DNA of 64,000 nt from Thalassotalea piscium (GTDB taxonomy: Bacteria; Pseudomonadota; Gammaproteobacteria; Enterobacterales; Alteromonadaceae). Below, piece by piece: positions 25,743 through 35,727 of this stretch. The first letter of the stretch is position 1. Each line of letters begins with the position of its first letter. Under the pieces are notes generated by a model, which was not told the DNA's origin, ran no database searches, and saw nothing but the letters and a program-made list of their open reading frames with translations. Made by a program: the position numbers and the translations under genes. The DNA lies in NCBI RefSeq assembly GCF_030295935.1, contig NZ_AP027362.1:3348001-3412000 (forward strand). The letters are read 5' to 3'.

Positions 25743-26834
25743 TTACTTACTACTTGTTGCGATTACAGATTCTACTTTATCACCTGCTCTAACAAAGCCT
25801 TGACCCAGTGTAATTATAGTGGCTTGTTCACCTAATCCGCTTAACCAAATACCATCATTTTCGCTTTTAACTATATTAATTTCAGTAAATATTACCGAAT
25901 TATTTTCTACCGTTTTCACACCAATATTACCTTTCTCATCTAAAGCAAGTAGCGCTGGTGATAGTTTAATTGCGGGTACCTGTGCTAACGAGATATTAAC
26001 CTCGCTACTTAAGCCTGCTAGTAAATTATCTTCAGTATTGTTAATACTAATTTCTATTTTAAAGGTATTCGTTTGAGCTTCAGCAACACTAGCGATATAA
26101 CGCACTACACCCGACACCTTAGTTTGATTTAAAATTCGCACATCAGCTTTTTGACCAACAGCAATTTTGGCCACCTGATTTTCAGTAACATAAGCACGAA
26201 TGATTAATGGGTTTAAATCGGCAATCATGGCAATTTGATCACCACTTTTTACATAATCACCTTGTTCAACATAACGCTGATTAAGCACACCTGAATATGG
26301 CGCTCTGATCACGGTGCGATCAATGTTTAATTCAATATTCTTAATTTCTGCTTTCACCGACATTAAATTGGCTTGCGCACTGCTCAACTGAGCTTGACCT
26401 TGAAAGCCATTGGCGGCCAATTTTTCTGCTCCTTGATATTCAATTTCTCGTTGTTTGAGCAGCGCAATATTCTTGTCTCGCTGAGCTATTAAATCAGAAA
26501 GGTCGAGTTTAACAAGAATATCGCCTTGTTTAACAAAGGCACCTCGCGGTGCTAATACTTGATCAACTTTTCCTGAAATTTCAGCTTTGATTGTGGTAAT
26601 TCTATTAGGCTCAGTTCTTCCATAAAGCTCAACGCTATCGCTTATCGGTTCAGCATATAACGTTTCAACTTGTACTTTAGGGACAATCACTTCATTCGTT
26701 TTATCATCGGTTGGGTTTTCTTGTGGTTGCATTGTTCCCGATAGCATCCAGAGAATTAATAGTACTGTAATCGCAATCGCTATAATATAGGGGCGCTGAG
26801 CTAACCACTTTTGCCCTTTTCCGAATTTTGTCAT
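25743..26834 (-). CDS. RND efflux periplasmic adaptor (membrane fusion protein)
   Basis: A 363-residue HlyD/AcrA-type adaptor. One N-terminal membrane helix (about 18-35) anchors it, followed by a lipoyl half-motif (EISGKVDQVLAPRGAFVKQGDILVKL), an alpha-hairpin (about 110-160), the second lipoyl half (IRAPYSGVLNQRYVEQGDYVKSGDQI) and beta-barrel domains. The ATG at 26834 has AGGAAAG upstream, so the longer open frame to 26879 is not used. It bridges the permease encoded immediately downstream to an outer-membrane channel. Confidence 0.92.
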   Translation of the reverse strand: MTKFGKGQKWLAQRPYIIAIAITVLLILWMLSGTMQPQENPTDDKTNEVIVPKVQVETLYAEPISDSVELYGRTEPNRITTIKAEISGKVDQVLAPRGAFVKQGDILVKLDLSDLIAQRDKNIALLKQREIEYQGAEKLAANGFQGQAQLSSAQANLMSVKAEIKNIELNIDRTVIRAPYSGVLNQRYVEQGDYVKSGDQIAMIADLNPLIIRAYVTENQVAKIAVGQKADVRILNQTKVSGVVRYIASVAEAQTNTFKIEISINNTEDNLLAGLSSEVNISLAQVPAIKLSPALLALDEKGNIGVKTVENNSVIFTEINIVKSENDGIWLSGLGEQATIITLGQGFVRAGDKVESVIATSSK

Positions 26835-26946
26835 CAACTTTCCTAAAATAAAAATTGTTATCGCGCTGGATCTATTCAAGCTAACAAGTGCAATTATTGC
26901 AGGTTATTAGCACAATCCATCCTTTAAAGTTATTAAAATATTATGT

Positions 26947-26975
26947 AAAAAAAACCGGCTGATGCCGGTTTTTAA
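26947..26975 (-). terminator. Rho-independent terminator after erpA
   Basis: Minus strand: AAAAACCGGC, loop ATCA, GCCGGTTTTTTTT. It begins 8 bp after the erpA stop and separates it from the RND adaptor gene. Confidence 0.92.
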
Positions 26976-26982
26976 AAATTAA

Positions 26983-27324
26983 TTAGATGGTAAAAGAAGA
27001 ACCACATCCACAGGTACTTGATGCATTAGGGTTGCTAACAAGAAAACGGCTGCCTTCGAGCCCTTCGACATAATCAACCTCGCCATCAACAAGGTATTGT
27101 ATGCTCATAGGATCGACCACCATAGTAACGCCTTTCTTTTCGATAGTCATATCACCTTCGTTAACTTTTTCATCAAAGGTGAATCCGTATTGAAATCCCG
27201 AGCAGCCGCCACCTGTTACGTAAACGCGTAACTTAAGGTTTGGATTCTCTTCTTCCGTGATTAATGCATGTACTTTACTTGCGGCGGCATCAGAAAATTT
27301 AATTGGTAATTCAGGGGTTGACAT
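26983..27324 (-). CDS. erpA: Iron-sulfur cluster insertion protein ErpA
   Basis: A-type carrier that passes [4Fe-4S] clusters to apo-enzymes such as IspG. The 113 residues match the family almost along the whole length: TDAAAxKV start, [19 protein letters not shown] with the first ligand cysteine, [26 protein letters not shown], and the closing STCGCGSSF with the CxC ligands. It is a single gene with its own terminator. Confidence 0.97.
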   Translation of the reverse strand: MSTPELPIKFSDAAASKVHALITEEENPNLKLRVYVTGGGCSGFQYGFTFDEKVNEGDMTIEKKGVTMVVDPMSIQYLVDGEVDYVEGLEGSRFLVSNPNASSTCGCGSSFTI

Positions 27325-27409
27325 AAAACTCTACTTACTAGACAAATCGAGATGTTGATTATCTTAAACTTGACCAATTTAATCAAGTATTAGTCATTAA
27401 GAGCGAAAG

Positions 27410-28135
27410 TTATTTTTTAATAATGTCTAGCCAAACATAACTTTGCTCAACTCGACGGAAATCTTGCCATGATGTTTTGTTTAAACTGGTCACTAAGTTT
27501 ACTTTTTCAGGTGTAAAACCCTCAGGTAAAGTAAACTCACCTTCTATTATCTGAAAATATTGAAAACTAAACGACAACATTTTTTTCGTTATGTTAGACA
27601 CTGTATCTAATGAAATTTTATCTGGATTATTATCTAAACTTCCCTCAAATACGAGATCAATATAGCCTTTAGCGTAACGTCTGCGTACTTGTTGCTGCAC
27701 TAAAACCACCTGAAAACGAAAGTGATTTGAACTTTCAGTTGCCATAACAGTAATGCTATCAACCACTACACCATCTACTTGTTTTTCAGGTGCCATTACC
27801 TTTTCATAAAAGGCTAATTCTTTTTTTACCTTGAAATGTTCCTTTTCAATTTCTTTGAGCAATTGTTGTGAACGCATACTCGCCATGCGTTCAACTTCTA
27901 ATTCAACTTCTAGGGTATGTATTTGTTTTACTTGCTGTACTTGCTGTTCGTATAAATTATCAAGGCGAATATTTTGTTGGTTAATGGTTTGAATTTGATA
28001 GCCATGAAAAAAATTACCCATACGGTAACCACAGAAAAGGCAAGTTATGATCAACAACAATAGCAAAATCGCTGAGCGAAAAGTGCCTAACTTATTAATA
28101 ACAACATTAAAATTTATTTTTGCTAACCAACTCAT
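27410..28135 (-). CDS. Membrane-anchored coiled-coil protein (DUF6776-like)
   Basis: A 241-residue protein with one N-terminal membrane helix (about 20-40), a coiled coil (about 52-115, QQVKQIHTLEVELEVERMASMRSQQLLKEIE) and a beta-rich C-terminal domain with FRFQVVLVQQQVRRRYAKG and GFTPEKVNLVT. The layout fits a conserved proteobacterial family of unknown function (DUF6776 as I recall; not checked). It is divergent from the CLC gene, with 60 bp between the starts. Confidence 0.6.
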   Translation of the reverse strand: MSWLAKINFNVVINKLGTFRSAILLLLLIITCLFCGYRMGNFFHGYQIQTINQQNIRLDNLYEQQVQQVKQIHTLEVELEVERMASMRSQQLLKEIEKEHFKVKKELAFYEKVMAPEKQVDGVVVDSITVMATESSNHFRFQVVLVQQQVRRRYAKGYIDLVFEGSLDNNPDKISLDTVSNITKKMLSFSFQYFQIIEGEFTLPEGFTPEKVNLVTSLNKTSWQDFRRVEQSYVWLDIIKK

Positions 28136-28195
28136 TTGAAAAGTATTATGATAAATTAATAAATAATAACAGGCTAACTAGCTAACCTATCCACA

Positions 28196-29881
28196 ATGAT
28201 GCCACTTTACTCGCTTAAAAAACATTTAGCATTGCCAAAAACGTCTTGGCAATTATGTTTGCTAGCGGCAATTGGTGGTATCGCGTCCGCCGGTTTAATT
28301 ATACTTTTCACCGCCAGTATTGATTTCATACAGCAATGGTATTTACCGCAAAAAGAAGATTATACCAGTTTAGATGTGCTAAGTCGTTTTCATTTACCAA
28401 TAATTGGTGCATTACTTATTTTACTGTTCGCGAAAGTCACTGGTTTTGAATATCTAAGAACAGGGATCCCGTTTGTATTACACCGCCTAAAAGTCGCTCA
28501 TGGTGTCATTCCAGTGCGTAATACGTTGAATCAATTTGTTGGCTCTGTACTGTCCTTAGCTTCAGGCTTTTCAGTTGGTCGCGAAGGACCTGCTGTGCAT
28601 TTAGGTGCTGCTTGCAGTAGCTTTATTGGTAGTTACTTAAAGTTACCTCATAACGCAATTCGTACGTTATGCGCCTGCGGAATTGCTGCGGGTATTTCTG
28701 CGACCTTCAATACCCCGTTAGCCGCAGTAATTTTTGTTATGGAAGTTATTATGCGCGAATATAAAGTGCATGTGTTTATTCCTGTAATGATTGCTTCAAT
28801 AATAGGCTCGGTGATCACCAGCCATGTTTTTGGTCCTTCACACAAATTTGAGTACTTTAGTAAAATTGCGATTAATGTTGCTGACTACCCATTGGTGATA
28901 GTGCTTGGTTTATTATTAGGTGTTATTGCATTTACTTTTAACCGTTATTTAACTTTGATTATAAAGCACTCATCTCAATACCATATAGTGTCGCGTTTTC
29001 TTACTGCTGCAATTATTACGGGTGCTTTAGGCGCAATAATTCCTCATGCCATGGGTACAGATATCACAGCAATTGCTTTTGCCATAGATAGTAATGTTCA
29101 GTATCAATTATTACTTGGCTTGGTAGTTGCTAAGTTTGTGATGTCGATTGTTGCACTTGGTTTAGGCATTCCAGGTGGCATTATTGGCCCAATCGTTAGT
29201 ATTGGTGCAATTTCAGGAGTTTGTGTGGCCGCTATGTCAAACCAACTATTTATGCAGGATGCGCTATTAACGGATTATGCACTAATGGGGATGGCAGGAT
29301 TTATGGCCGCTACACTCAACGCTCCATTGGCTGCATTAATTGCGGTAGTTGAATTGTCTAACCAACTGGAGATTATTGTCCCAGCTATGGTAGTAATAAC
29401 TACAGCTTCGCTTACTTCTGGTCAACTCTTTGGCAACCGCTCTGTTCTCGTTATGCAACTTGAAGTACAAGGGTTAATATATCGTCATCCTCCTATTGAA
29501 AAGTCTTTACAACGTATTGGTGCCATGGGGGTAATGCATGAGTCACTTACTATTATTTCGCCAAGTAATGATTCAAGTTATATTGAGACTATCAACAATG
29601 CACCTGCTGATAATTTCGTTATCGTAAAAAGTAACCCGCCTGATGCAACTTTCACTTTATTGCTGCCACAACATGCAGCATTGAGTGACAGTCCGCCAAT
29701 AGTTAAACAACATCAATTAAAACCATTATCCTATCAAGTTTCACTTGCACAAGCTTACGCTTTATTAAAAGATACACGTGAAGGTGGGGTTTATTTGTAT
29801 GACACAAATAAAGACAATATCGTTGGCGTATTGATGTTTGAGCAAATTCGTTATTATTTAATAGAAGGAAAAACAAATTAA
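28196..29881 (+). CDS. CLC-family chloride transporter or channel with C-terminal CBS-like region
   Basis: A 561-residue voltage-gated chloride channel family protein: CLC membrane domain (about 15-430) and a cytoplasmic tail (about 440-561) resembling a CBS pair. Anion-pathway motifs are RTGIP at 88-92 (GSGIP in E. coli ClcA), VGREGP around 128-131 with the gating Glu at 130, and GIPGGIIGP. At the position of the internal proton-pathway Glu203 of ClcA the sequence is VMEVIM, so V184 replaces it; CLC channels also have Val there. The stop overlaps the hemJ start (TAATG). Confidence 0.92.
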   Translation: MMPLYSLKKHLALPKTSWQLCLLAAIGGIASAGLIILFTASIDFIQQWYLPQKEDYTSLDVLSRFHLPIIGALLILLFAKVTGFEYLRTGIPFVLHRLKVAHGVIPVRNTLNQFVGSVLSLASGFSVGREGPAVHLGAACSSFIGSYLKLPHNAIRTLCACGIAAGISATFNTPLAAVIFVMEVIMREYKVHVFIPVMIASIIGSVITSHVFGPSHKFEYFSKIAINVADYPLVIVLGLLLGVIAFTFNRYLTLIIKHSSQYHIVSRFLTAAIITGALGAIIPHAMGTDITAIAFAIDSNVQYQLLLGLVVAKFVMSIVALGLGIPGGIIGPIVSIGAISGVCVAAMSNQLFMQDALLTDYALMGMAGFMAATLNAPLAALIAVVELSNQLEIIVPAMVVITTASLTSGQLFGNRSVLVMQLEVQGLIYRHPPIEKSLQRIGAMGVMHESLTIISPSNDSSYIETINNAPADNFVIVKSNPPDATFTLLLPQHAALSDSPPIVKQHQLKPLSYQVSLAQAYALLKDTREGGVYLYDTNKDNIVGVLMFEQIRYYLIEGKTN

Positions 29882-30309
29882 TGGCTATTCTTTGGCTAAA
29901 AGCATTACATGTATGTTTTATGGTGGCATGGTTTGCAGGTATTTTTTATTTACCACGTTTATTTGTTAATCATGCAGAAACAGATAACCAAGTCATTAAA
30001 GAGCATTTTAAAGGCATGGAAAAGCGCTTGTTGTACTTTGTAACGCCCTTTGCTTTATTAACCATTACTTTTGGTATTTGGTTAATTGCACAATATGGTT
30101 ATGATTGGTTTGCACAAGCACATTGGCTTCATTTGAAAATCACCCTAGTAACATTATTAGTGATATATCACGGCTATTGCTTTAAGCTACTAAAAGACTT
30201 TCAAGACGATAAAAACACTCGCTCAGGACGCTTCTACAGACTATTCAATGAAATACCGGTAATACTACTATTTGCTGTTGTTATTCTAGTTTATCTCAAG
30301 CCTTTTTGA
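29881..30309 (+). CDS. hemJ: Protoporphyrinogen IX oxidase HemJ
   Basis: Oxygen-independent-type membrane oxidase converting protoporphyrinogen IX to protoporphyrin IX in haem synthesis. The 142 residues form four membrane helices; LWLKALHVCFMVAWFAGIFYLPRLFVNHAE near the N-terminus is the family hallmark and holds the conserved His and Arg. Start overlaps the CLC stop by one base, suggesting coupling. hemL lies one gene further on. Confidence 0.92.
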   Translation: MAILWLKALHVCFMVAWFAGIFYLPRLFVNHAETDNQVIKEHFKGMEKRLLYFVTPFALLTITFGIWLIAQYGYDWFAQAHWLHLKITLVTLLVIYHGYCFKLLKDFQDDKNTRSGRFYRLFNEIPVILLFAVVILVYLKPF

Positions 30310-30440
30310 GGGGTGTTATTCGCTGAACCTAAATAATGGCTTCGAGATACTTAGTCCTAGATAATTAATGCTAAAGCAACTAAATTTATGCTATATTCAC
30401 GCCGAAATAATTACCATAGCAAATTTAGGCGGGCAATTTT

Positions 30441-31451
30441 ATGATGACCTTCGAGGGAAGCCATATTCTTTCTGTTTCACAGTTTGATCGTGAATCAATT
30501 TCAAAGATTTTGACCGTTTCTTCACACATGGCACCTTACGCCATGCGCCAAAAAACTTGTCATGTACTTAATGGCGCCATTTTAAACAATCTCTTTTTTG
30601 AACCTAGCACACGTACACGTGTTAGCTTTGGTGCTGCCTTTAATTTACTGGGTGGTTTTGTAAGAGAAATCGTTGGTGAAGAAAACTCATCATTAAGCAA
30701 AGGTGAATCATTATTTGATACAGCGCGTGTAATAAGTGGTTACTCAGATGTTATTGCGATGAGACATCCAAAAATGCATTCAGTGTCAGAATTCGCTCAA
30801 GGCAGCAGTGTTCCTGTGATTAACGGAGGGGACGGTGCTAACGAACATCCAACACAAGCGTTACTTGACCTCTTTACTATTCAGTCTGAAATGCTGCCCT
30901 TTGGCAAGTCATTAGACGGACTTCATATTGTATTAATGGGTGATTTAAAGCACGGTAGAACCGTACATTCACTATCAAAACTACTAAGTTTATATAACAA
31001 TCTTGAAGTCACTATGATCTCGCCAAATGCATTACAAATGCCAGATAATGTTATTTCAACATTAACCAATGCTGGCCATAAAGTGACTATTACCGATAAG
31101 CTTGAAGGCAACCTAACGTGCGATGTTATTTATCAAACCCGCATTCAACAAGAGCGCTTCCCAAGCCAAGATGAGGCAGACCTTTACCGTGGTCACTTTA
31201 GCCTTAACAGAGAGCTTTACCAGCAATATTGCCAGCAACATACAGTAATAATGCACCCTCTTCCTCGCGACTCTCGTCCCGAAGCAAACGAATTAGACGT
31301 AGACTTAAACGAATTAGATAATTTAGCTATCTTTAGACAAGCCCAAAATGGTGTACTCGTGCGAATGGCCTTATTTGCACTAACCCTAGGCGTTGAAGAC
31401 AAGCTAACTCAATACGAAAAGCCAGTAACATGGTTTACCAATAAAAGTTAA
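30441..31451 (+). CDS. pyrB: Aspartate carbamoyltransferase catalytic chain
   Basis: Catalyses carbamoyl phosphate plus L-aspartate to carbamoyl aspartate in pyrimidine synthesis. The 336 residues contain the carbamoyl phosphate motif [13 protein letters not shown], the [12 protein letters not shown] segment, [12 protein letters not shown] and [19 protein letters not shown]. It is longer than the 311-residue E. coli chain and close to the Shewanella enzyme, and no pyrI regulatory chain follows. Two adjacent ATG codons could serve as start; AGGCGGG lies about 10 nt upstream. Confidence 0.95.
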   Translation: MMTFEGSHILSVSQFDRESISKILTVSSHMAPYAMRQKTCHVLNGAILNNLFFEPSTRTRVSFGAAFNLLGGFVREIVGEENSSLSKGESLFDTARVISGYSDVIAMRHPKMHSVSEFAQGSSVPVINGGDGANEHPTQALLDLFTIQSEMLPFGKSLDGLHIVLMGDLKHGRTVHSLSKLLSLYNNLEVTMISPNALQMPDNVISTLTNAGHKVTITDKLEGNLTCDVIYQTRIQQERFPSQDEADLYRGHFSLNRELYQQYCQQHTVIMHPLPRDSRPEANELDVDLNELDNLAIFRQAQNGVLVRMALFALTLGVEDKLTQYEKPVTWFTNKS

Positions 31452-31465
31452 AACAGGTGTTAATA

Positions 31466-32746
31466 ATGCAAAATTCACAACAGTTATTTAATCACGCTCA
31501 AGATATTATTCCTGGAGGCGTAAACTCTCCTGTTCGCGCATTCAATGGTGTAGGTGGAACGCCATGCTTTATTAAACGCGCTGAAGGTGCGTATATTTAT
31601 GATGCTGATGATAAAGCTTATATTGATTATGTTGGTTCATGGGGTCCTATGATCTTAGGTCATAATCACCCTGCTATTTTAGAGGCTGTCATTAAAACAG
31701 CTCAAAATGGTCTTAGTTTTGGCGCCCCTACAGAACTTGAAATAACGATGGCTGAAAAGGTAAAGCAGTTAGTTCCTTCTATGGAAAAGCTACGAATGGT
31801 TAGCTCAGGTACTGAAGCAACGATGAGCGCTATTCGATTAGCAAGAGGCTTTACTGGTCGTGACAAAATTTTAAAGTTTGAGGGTTGTTATCATGGTCAT
31901 GCAGACTCGTTACTGGTAAAAGCCGGTTCTGGCGCATTAACTCTGGGCGTGCCTAACTCTCCCGGCATTCCTGCAGATTTTGCTAAACATACTCTCACAG
32001 TAAGTTTTAACAACCTAGCAGAAGTAGAAGAAATTTTTGCGCAGCTCGGTGATGAAATAGCCTGTATTATTGTAGAACCAGTTGCGGGCAACATGAATTG
32101 TATACCGCCGGTTGACGGCTTTTTACAAGGGTTACGTAAGATCTGTGATCAGTATAATAGTGTCCTTATTTTTGATGAAGTTATGACAGGCTTTCGAGTA
32201 GCCTTAGGTGGTGCTCAAGCTCATTATAATGTAAAACCTGACTTAACGACTTTAGGTAAAGTAATTGGTGGCGGCATGCCAGTAGGCGCTTTTGGTGGTA
32301 AAAAAGAAATTATGGATTTTATTGCTCCTGTTGGTCCTGTATATCAGGCAGGTACCCTTTCAGGTAATCCAATAGCGATGGCTGCTGGGTTAGCCGCGTT
32401 ATCAGAATTAAGCATAGGTGATAAACATCAACAATTAGCTGATGCCACAGAAAAATTAGCTATGGGGCTTAAAGCCGCAGCAGATCGCAATGGCATTGCA
32501 CTATCGATTAACTATGTTGGTGCTATGTTTGGTTTCTTTTTTACTGATGAAGAGAGTGTTACAACTTACGAACAAGCTACACAATGCGATAGCGAAATGT
32601 TCAAAAAGTTTTTCCATTACATGTTAGAAGAGGGTGTAAATTTAGCGCCTTCGGCATTTGAAGCAGGCTTTTTATCAACAGCCCATACTGATGATATTAT
32701 TGACACGACCCTTGCTGCTGCAGACCGTTGCTTTGCAAAGTTATAA
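31466..32746 (+). CDS. hemL: Glutamate-1-semialdehyde 2,1-aminomutase
   Basis: PLP enzyme making 5-aminolevulinate from glutamate-1-semialdehyde. The 426 residues show [24 protein letters not shown] at the start, the phosphate-binding [36 protein letters not shown] and the Schiff-base lysine in [17 protein letters not shown] (near residue 265). The frame extends to a GTG at 31457, but CAGGTG placed before the ATG at 31466 supports the shorter start. It is 14 bp after pyrB. Confidence 0.97.
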   Translation: MQNSQQLFNHAQDIIPGGVNSPVRAFNGVGGTPCFIKRAEGAYIYDADDKAYIDYVGSWGPMILGHNHPAILEAVIKTAQNGLSFGAPTELEITMAEKVKQLVPSMEKLRMVSSGTEATMSAIRLARGFTGRDKILKFEGCYHGHADSLLVKAGSGALTLGVPNSPGIPADFAKHTLTVSFNNLAEVEEIFAQLGDEIACIIVEPVAGNMNCIPPVDGFLQGLRKICDQYNSVLIFDEVMTGFRVALGGAQAHYNVKPDLTTLGKVIGGGMPVGAFGGKKEIMDFIAPVGPVYQAGTLSGNPIAMAAGLAALSELSIGDKHQQLADATEKLAMGLKAAADRNGIALSINYVGAMFGFFFTDEESVTTYEQATQCDSEMFKKFFHYMLEEGVNLAPSAFEAGFLSTAHTDDIIDTTLAAADRCFAKL

Positions 32747-32768
32747 TTTAAAATAAACAACCTCAGTT

Positions 32769-32809
32769 AAAGCACCTGTACTTTATAGGTGCTTTATAGG
32801 TGCTTTTTA
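32769..32809 (+). terminator. hemL terminator with a duplicated 3' arm
   Basis: AAAGCACCT (32769-32777) can pair with AGGTGCTTT at 32787-32795, and an identical second 3' arm follows at 32798-32806, ending in a T run. The unit TATAGGTGCTT is present twice in tandem, so two alternative hairpins are possible. It ends at the stop codon of the convergent gene. Confidence 0.85.
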
Positions 32810-33202
32810 TTTTTCACAAACCACTAATAACTCTTGTTGCAACCAATCAAACGCATCTGGCCATCCCATATTCAATCCCGCAAAAGTCTTCATATTCCAA
32901 TCATCGTGTGAACGTGCTTTTGAAAGCTTATTGATAGTTTCTTTACCATCAGGCGTATAATAAACAAAAGCGATGGCCTTTAAATTAGCATATGAAGCTA
33001 AGGTTAACTTTGCTTCATAACTATAATCGTATTGATTAACGCGATTTACCAGTAAAGCAAAATCGTCAGGGCAGTATTTTTCAATAAACTGATGGCACTC
33101 TTCCACCATTTCAAGTGACATTTCAACACCCTCATCTACAACGACTTCAACAATGTTGTCACTGAGTAACGTAAAGTACGCAAAGCTTAATCTTTGTTTC
33201 AT
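32807..33202 (-). CDS. Hypothetical protein, possibly STAS/SpoIIAA-like
   Basis: A 131-residue soluble protein without signal peptide or membrane segment. Pattern FAYFTLLSDNIVEVVVDEGVEMSLEMVEECHQFIEK followed by a short beta strand FALLVNRVNQYDYSYEA and NLKAIAFVYYTPDG resembles small alpha/beta proteins of the STAS/SpoIIAA type, but I do not recognise the family. It stands alone between the hemL terminator and the mrcB end, with 167 bp upstream in which I see only its likely promoter. Confidence 0.65.
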   Translation of the reverse strand: MKQRLSFAYFTLLSDNIVEVVVDEGVEMSLEMVEECHQFIEKYCPDDFALLVNRVNQYDYSYEAKLTLASYANLKAIAFVYYTPDGKETINKLSKARSHDDWNMKTFAGLNMGWPDAFDWLQQELLVVCEK

Positions 33203-33369
33203 TTGTTCACCAACCCGAACTTATTTTGTCCTTTAGTTGAAAGTAACACGAGCAAAGTCCCTTGCAAATGTAAGGTTAATATAGCTAACAAATGATTGTA
33301 ATACAAACAAATGCCTGAAGAAAAAACAGTTTATTTACCTTATTACCGCTAAATATAAGATTATATTAC

Positions 33370-35724
33370 TTAATTTCCGAATAGTTTTTCAAACCATGAT
33401 TTCTTTTTAATTGGTGTATTGTCTAATTTTATCTCAGTGCAGTTATATTGAAGTGCAATACCCGCAGTAATGGCTGGCAACTTTGAAGTATTAGGGCACG
33501 ACTGTGCTACAGCATAGCCAGTTGCATCTTCAAATTCAGTTAAGCTAACACCAGCTGGCAGTTGATGCTCTATTGAATTAACACCATACTTTTTAATAAA
33601 GTTAGCATACAGAACTAAAGCGCCGCTGCTTCCTGTGAGTTTAGTCGCTTTATTGTCATCGTTTCCTATCCATGTGGTCACCAACGTTTTTTGATCAAAG
33701 CCGACATACCAAGAGTCTCGTTGATCATTAGTCGTGCCTGTTTTACCTGCCGTTACTTGGCCATTTAACCGCCAAGATAATGATTTTGCTGTCCCCTCTT
33801 TAGTTACTTGCTGTAGCGCGTAGTTCAACAAATAACTTGCTTGTGATGAAATATATTGGGCTTCTTGAGCTTCAAATTGCCAGATTGTTTCACCTTGAGC
33901 AGACACGATTTTTTCAATAGCGTGTCCTTTAATAAAAAATCCATTACGAGCAATAGGCAAATAGAATTGATTCACTTGATACGGGGACATATTCAGTGAG
34001 CCTAAAAGCATTGATGGACGCATAACAATGTCATCAGGGTAGCCAAGTAAATGAATAGCTTTAGCAACATTATTTAAGCCTAATTCCATACCTAAATTAA
34101 CCGAAGGTACATTTAATGAGCGCACCAAACTACTGAGTAAAGACACTTTATCGTTATATTTACCGTCATAGTTTTTAGGTTGCCATGTTTCTTCGCCATC
34201 AATCGCAACTGTTAACGGTTTATCTTCTAATATTGTGGCTAAATTATATTGTTGATAACGCTCTAATGCCGATAAATAAATAGCAGGTTTGATGAGCGAG
34301 CCTATAGGTCGAGTTGCATTCAACGCTCGGTTGAAGCCAGCAAAACCAGGTTCTTTAGCGCCTAGTAATGCTTTAATTTCACCATTTTCGATATCGGTTA
34401 CTATCATTGCAGCTTGCAGTGCTTGGTTGTTTTTTGTATCGAACTTATCTAATTCTTCTTTAACTGTATTTTCTAATAACTGTTGAGTGTAGTGGGAAAA
34501 ACTGGTAAAAACACGGATACCAGATTGCTGTTCATTTGCAAATAAAATCTCAGACAATTCTCGTTTAACTAGTTGTAAATAAGCAGGATATTTAAGCGTA
34601 TTTTTAGTTAAGCGTCGTTGTTTTCTTATCGCTAAAGGTCCGTTAACAGCTTCAAGAAACTCCGCTTTAGTTAGCAGTTGATGTTCAAACATTAATCTAA
34701 GCACAAGGTCTCGGCGTTGCCGTGTGCGTTTTTCATGTCGCCATGGGTCGTAATAGCTTGGCCCTTTGATAACACCAATTAGCGTTGCCATTTGACCATA
34801 ACTGAGCTGAGCAATATTTTTACCAAAATAAAATTCTGCCGCTAAACCAAAACCATAAATTCCATTTGCATAATGCTGCCCTAAGTATACTTCGTTGATA
34901 TAAGCTTCTAATAATTGATCTTTACTGTATCTGTACTCTAGTAACAACGCCATAATAGCTTCATTAATTTTGCGTGTTATCGTTTTATCTCGGGTTAAGT
35001 ACATGTTTTTTACTAACTGCTGCGTTAAGGTACTTCCGCCCTGAACCGTGCGACCTGCTTTAAAGTTACTAACTGCTGCACGTAATATACCCATTGGCGA
35101 AATCCCAGAGTGAAAATAAAAGTCACGATCCTCTACTAACAATAAGGTATCAAGTAATAACTCTGGCACAGACTGAAGCGGCACCAATACCCGATCTTCT
35201 TTATTCTCAGGAATAATTCTATCGAGTAAAATGGGCTCTAACGCGATATCACTCACTTCTTTGTTGTCAACATAAACCGACTTAACCTCTTGATTTATAA
35301 CATCAATAGTAATTAAATCGGCTGTAGTAACACCGCTACCAAAATCAAACGGGCGCCGAAATATAATGATACGACTTTGGCTAAGTGAAAATTCACCTGA
35401 CTTTTTAGGCGAGTTGACCCGCTGATAACCATTGATCAATAGCGACTCACTAATATGAGATAAATCAATTGAGTCCCCTTGTTTAAAGCGCTCAACTTTA
35501 CCAAATACTTGTACTGGCACTTGCCAGCGTTGCCCCTCAAACTTGGCAACTACTTTACTATCGAGGTATAAAGTATAAGCCGCTAACAGCGTCAAAAATA
35601 CAATGGCTAGCTTAACTAAAAAAATAATGACTTTACGCCATGAAACACCTGCTTTTTGCTTGCCTTCAACACTCGATTTATCTTCAGTTTTCTTCACTGT
35701 TTTTGCTTCTGATTTCTTGCTCAT
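33370..35724 (-). CDS. mrcB: Bifunctional peptidoglycan synthase PBP1B
   Basis: Class A penicillin-binding protein of 784 residues: charged cytoplasmic tail, one membrane helix (about 30-50), UB2H domain, GT51 transglycosylase with the catalytic Glu in LLLVEDRDFYFHSGI and GGSTLTQQLVKNMYL, and a transpeptidase with SLIK, SLN and KTGTT motifs (GKTGTTNDQRDSWYVGF). The UB2H domain is the docking site of the activator LpoB in E. coli. It ends with a short Lys-rich tail. It starts 3 bp after the hrpB stop. Confidence 0.96.
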   Translation of the reverse strand: MSKKSEAKTVKKTEDKSSVEGKQKAGVSWRKVIIFLVKLAIVFLTLLAAYTLYLDSKVVAKFEGQRWQVPVQVFGKVERFKQGDSIDLSHISESLLINGYQRVNSPKKSGEFSLSQSRIIIFRRPFDFGSGVTTADLITIDVINQEVKSVYVDNKEVSDIALEPILLDRIIPENKEDRVLVPLQSVPELLLDTLLLVEDRDFYFHSGISPMGILRAAVSNFKAGRTVQGGSTLTQQLVKNMYLTRDKTITRKINEAIMALLLEYRYSKDQLLEAYINEVYLGQHYANGIYGFGLAAEFYFGKNIAQLSYGQMATLIGVIKGPSYYDPWRHEKRTRQRRDLVLRLMFEHQLLTKAEFLEAVNGPLAIRKQRRLTKNTLKYPAYLQLVKRELSEILFANEQQSGIRVFTSFSHYTQQLLENTVKEELDKFDTKNNQALQAAMIVTDIENGEIKALLGAKEPGFAGFNRALNATRPIGSLIKPAIYLSALERYQQYNLATILEDKPLTVAIDGEETWQPKNYDGKYNDKVSLLSSLVRSLNVPSVNLGMELGLNNVAKAIHLLGYPDDIVMRPSMLLGSLNMSPYQVNQFYLPIARNGFFIKGHAIEKIVSAQGETIWQFEAQEAQYISSQASYLLNYALQQVTKEGTAKSLSWRLNGQVTAGKTGTTNDQRDSWYVGFDQKTLVTTWIGNDDNKATKLTGSSGALVLYANFIKKYGVNSIEHQLPAGVSLTEFEDATGYAVAQSCPNTSKLPAITAGIALQYNCTEIKLDNTPIKKKSWFEKLFGN

Positions 35725-35727
35725 TTA

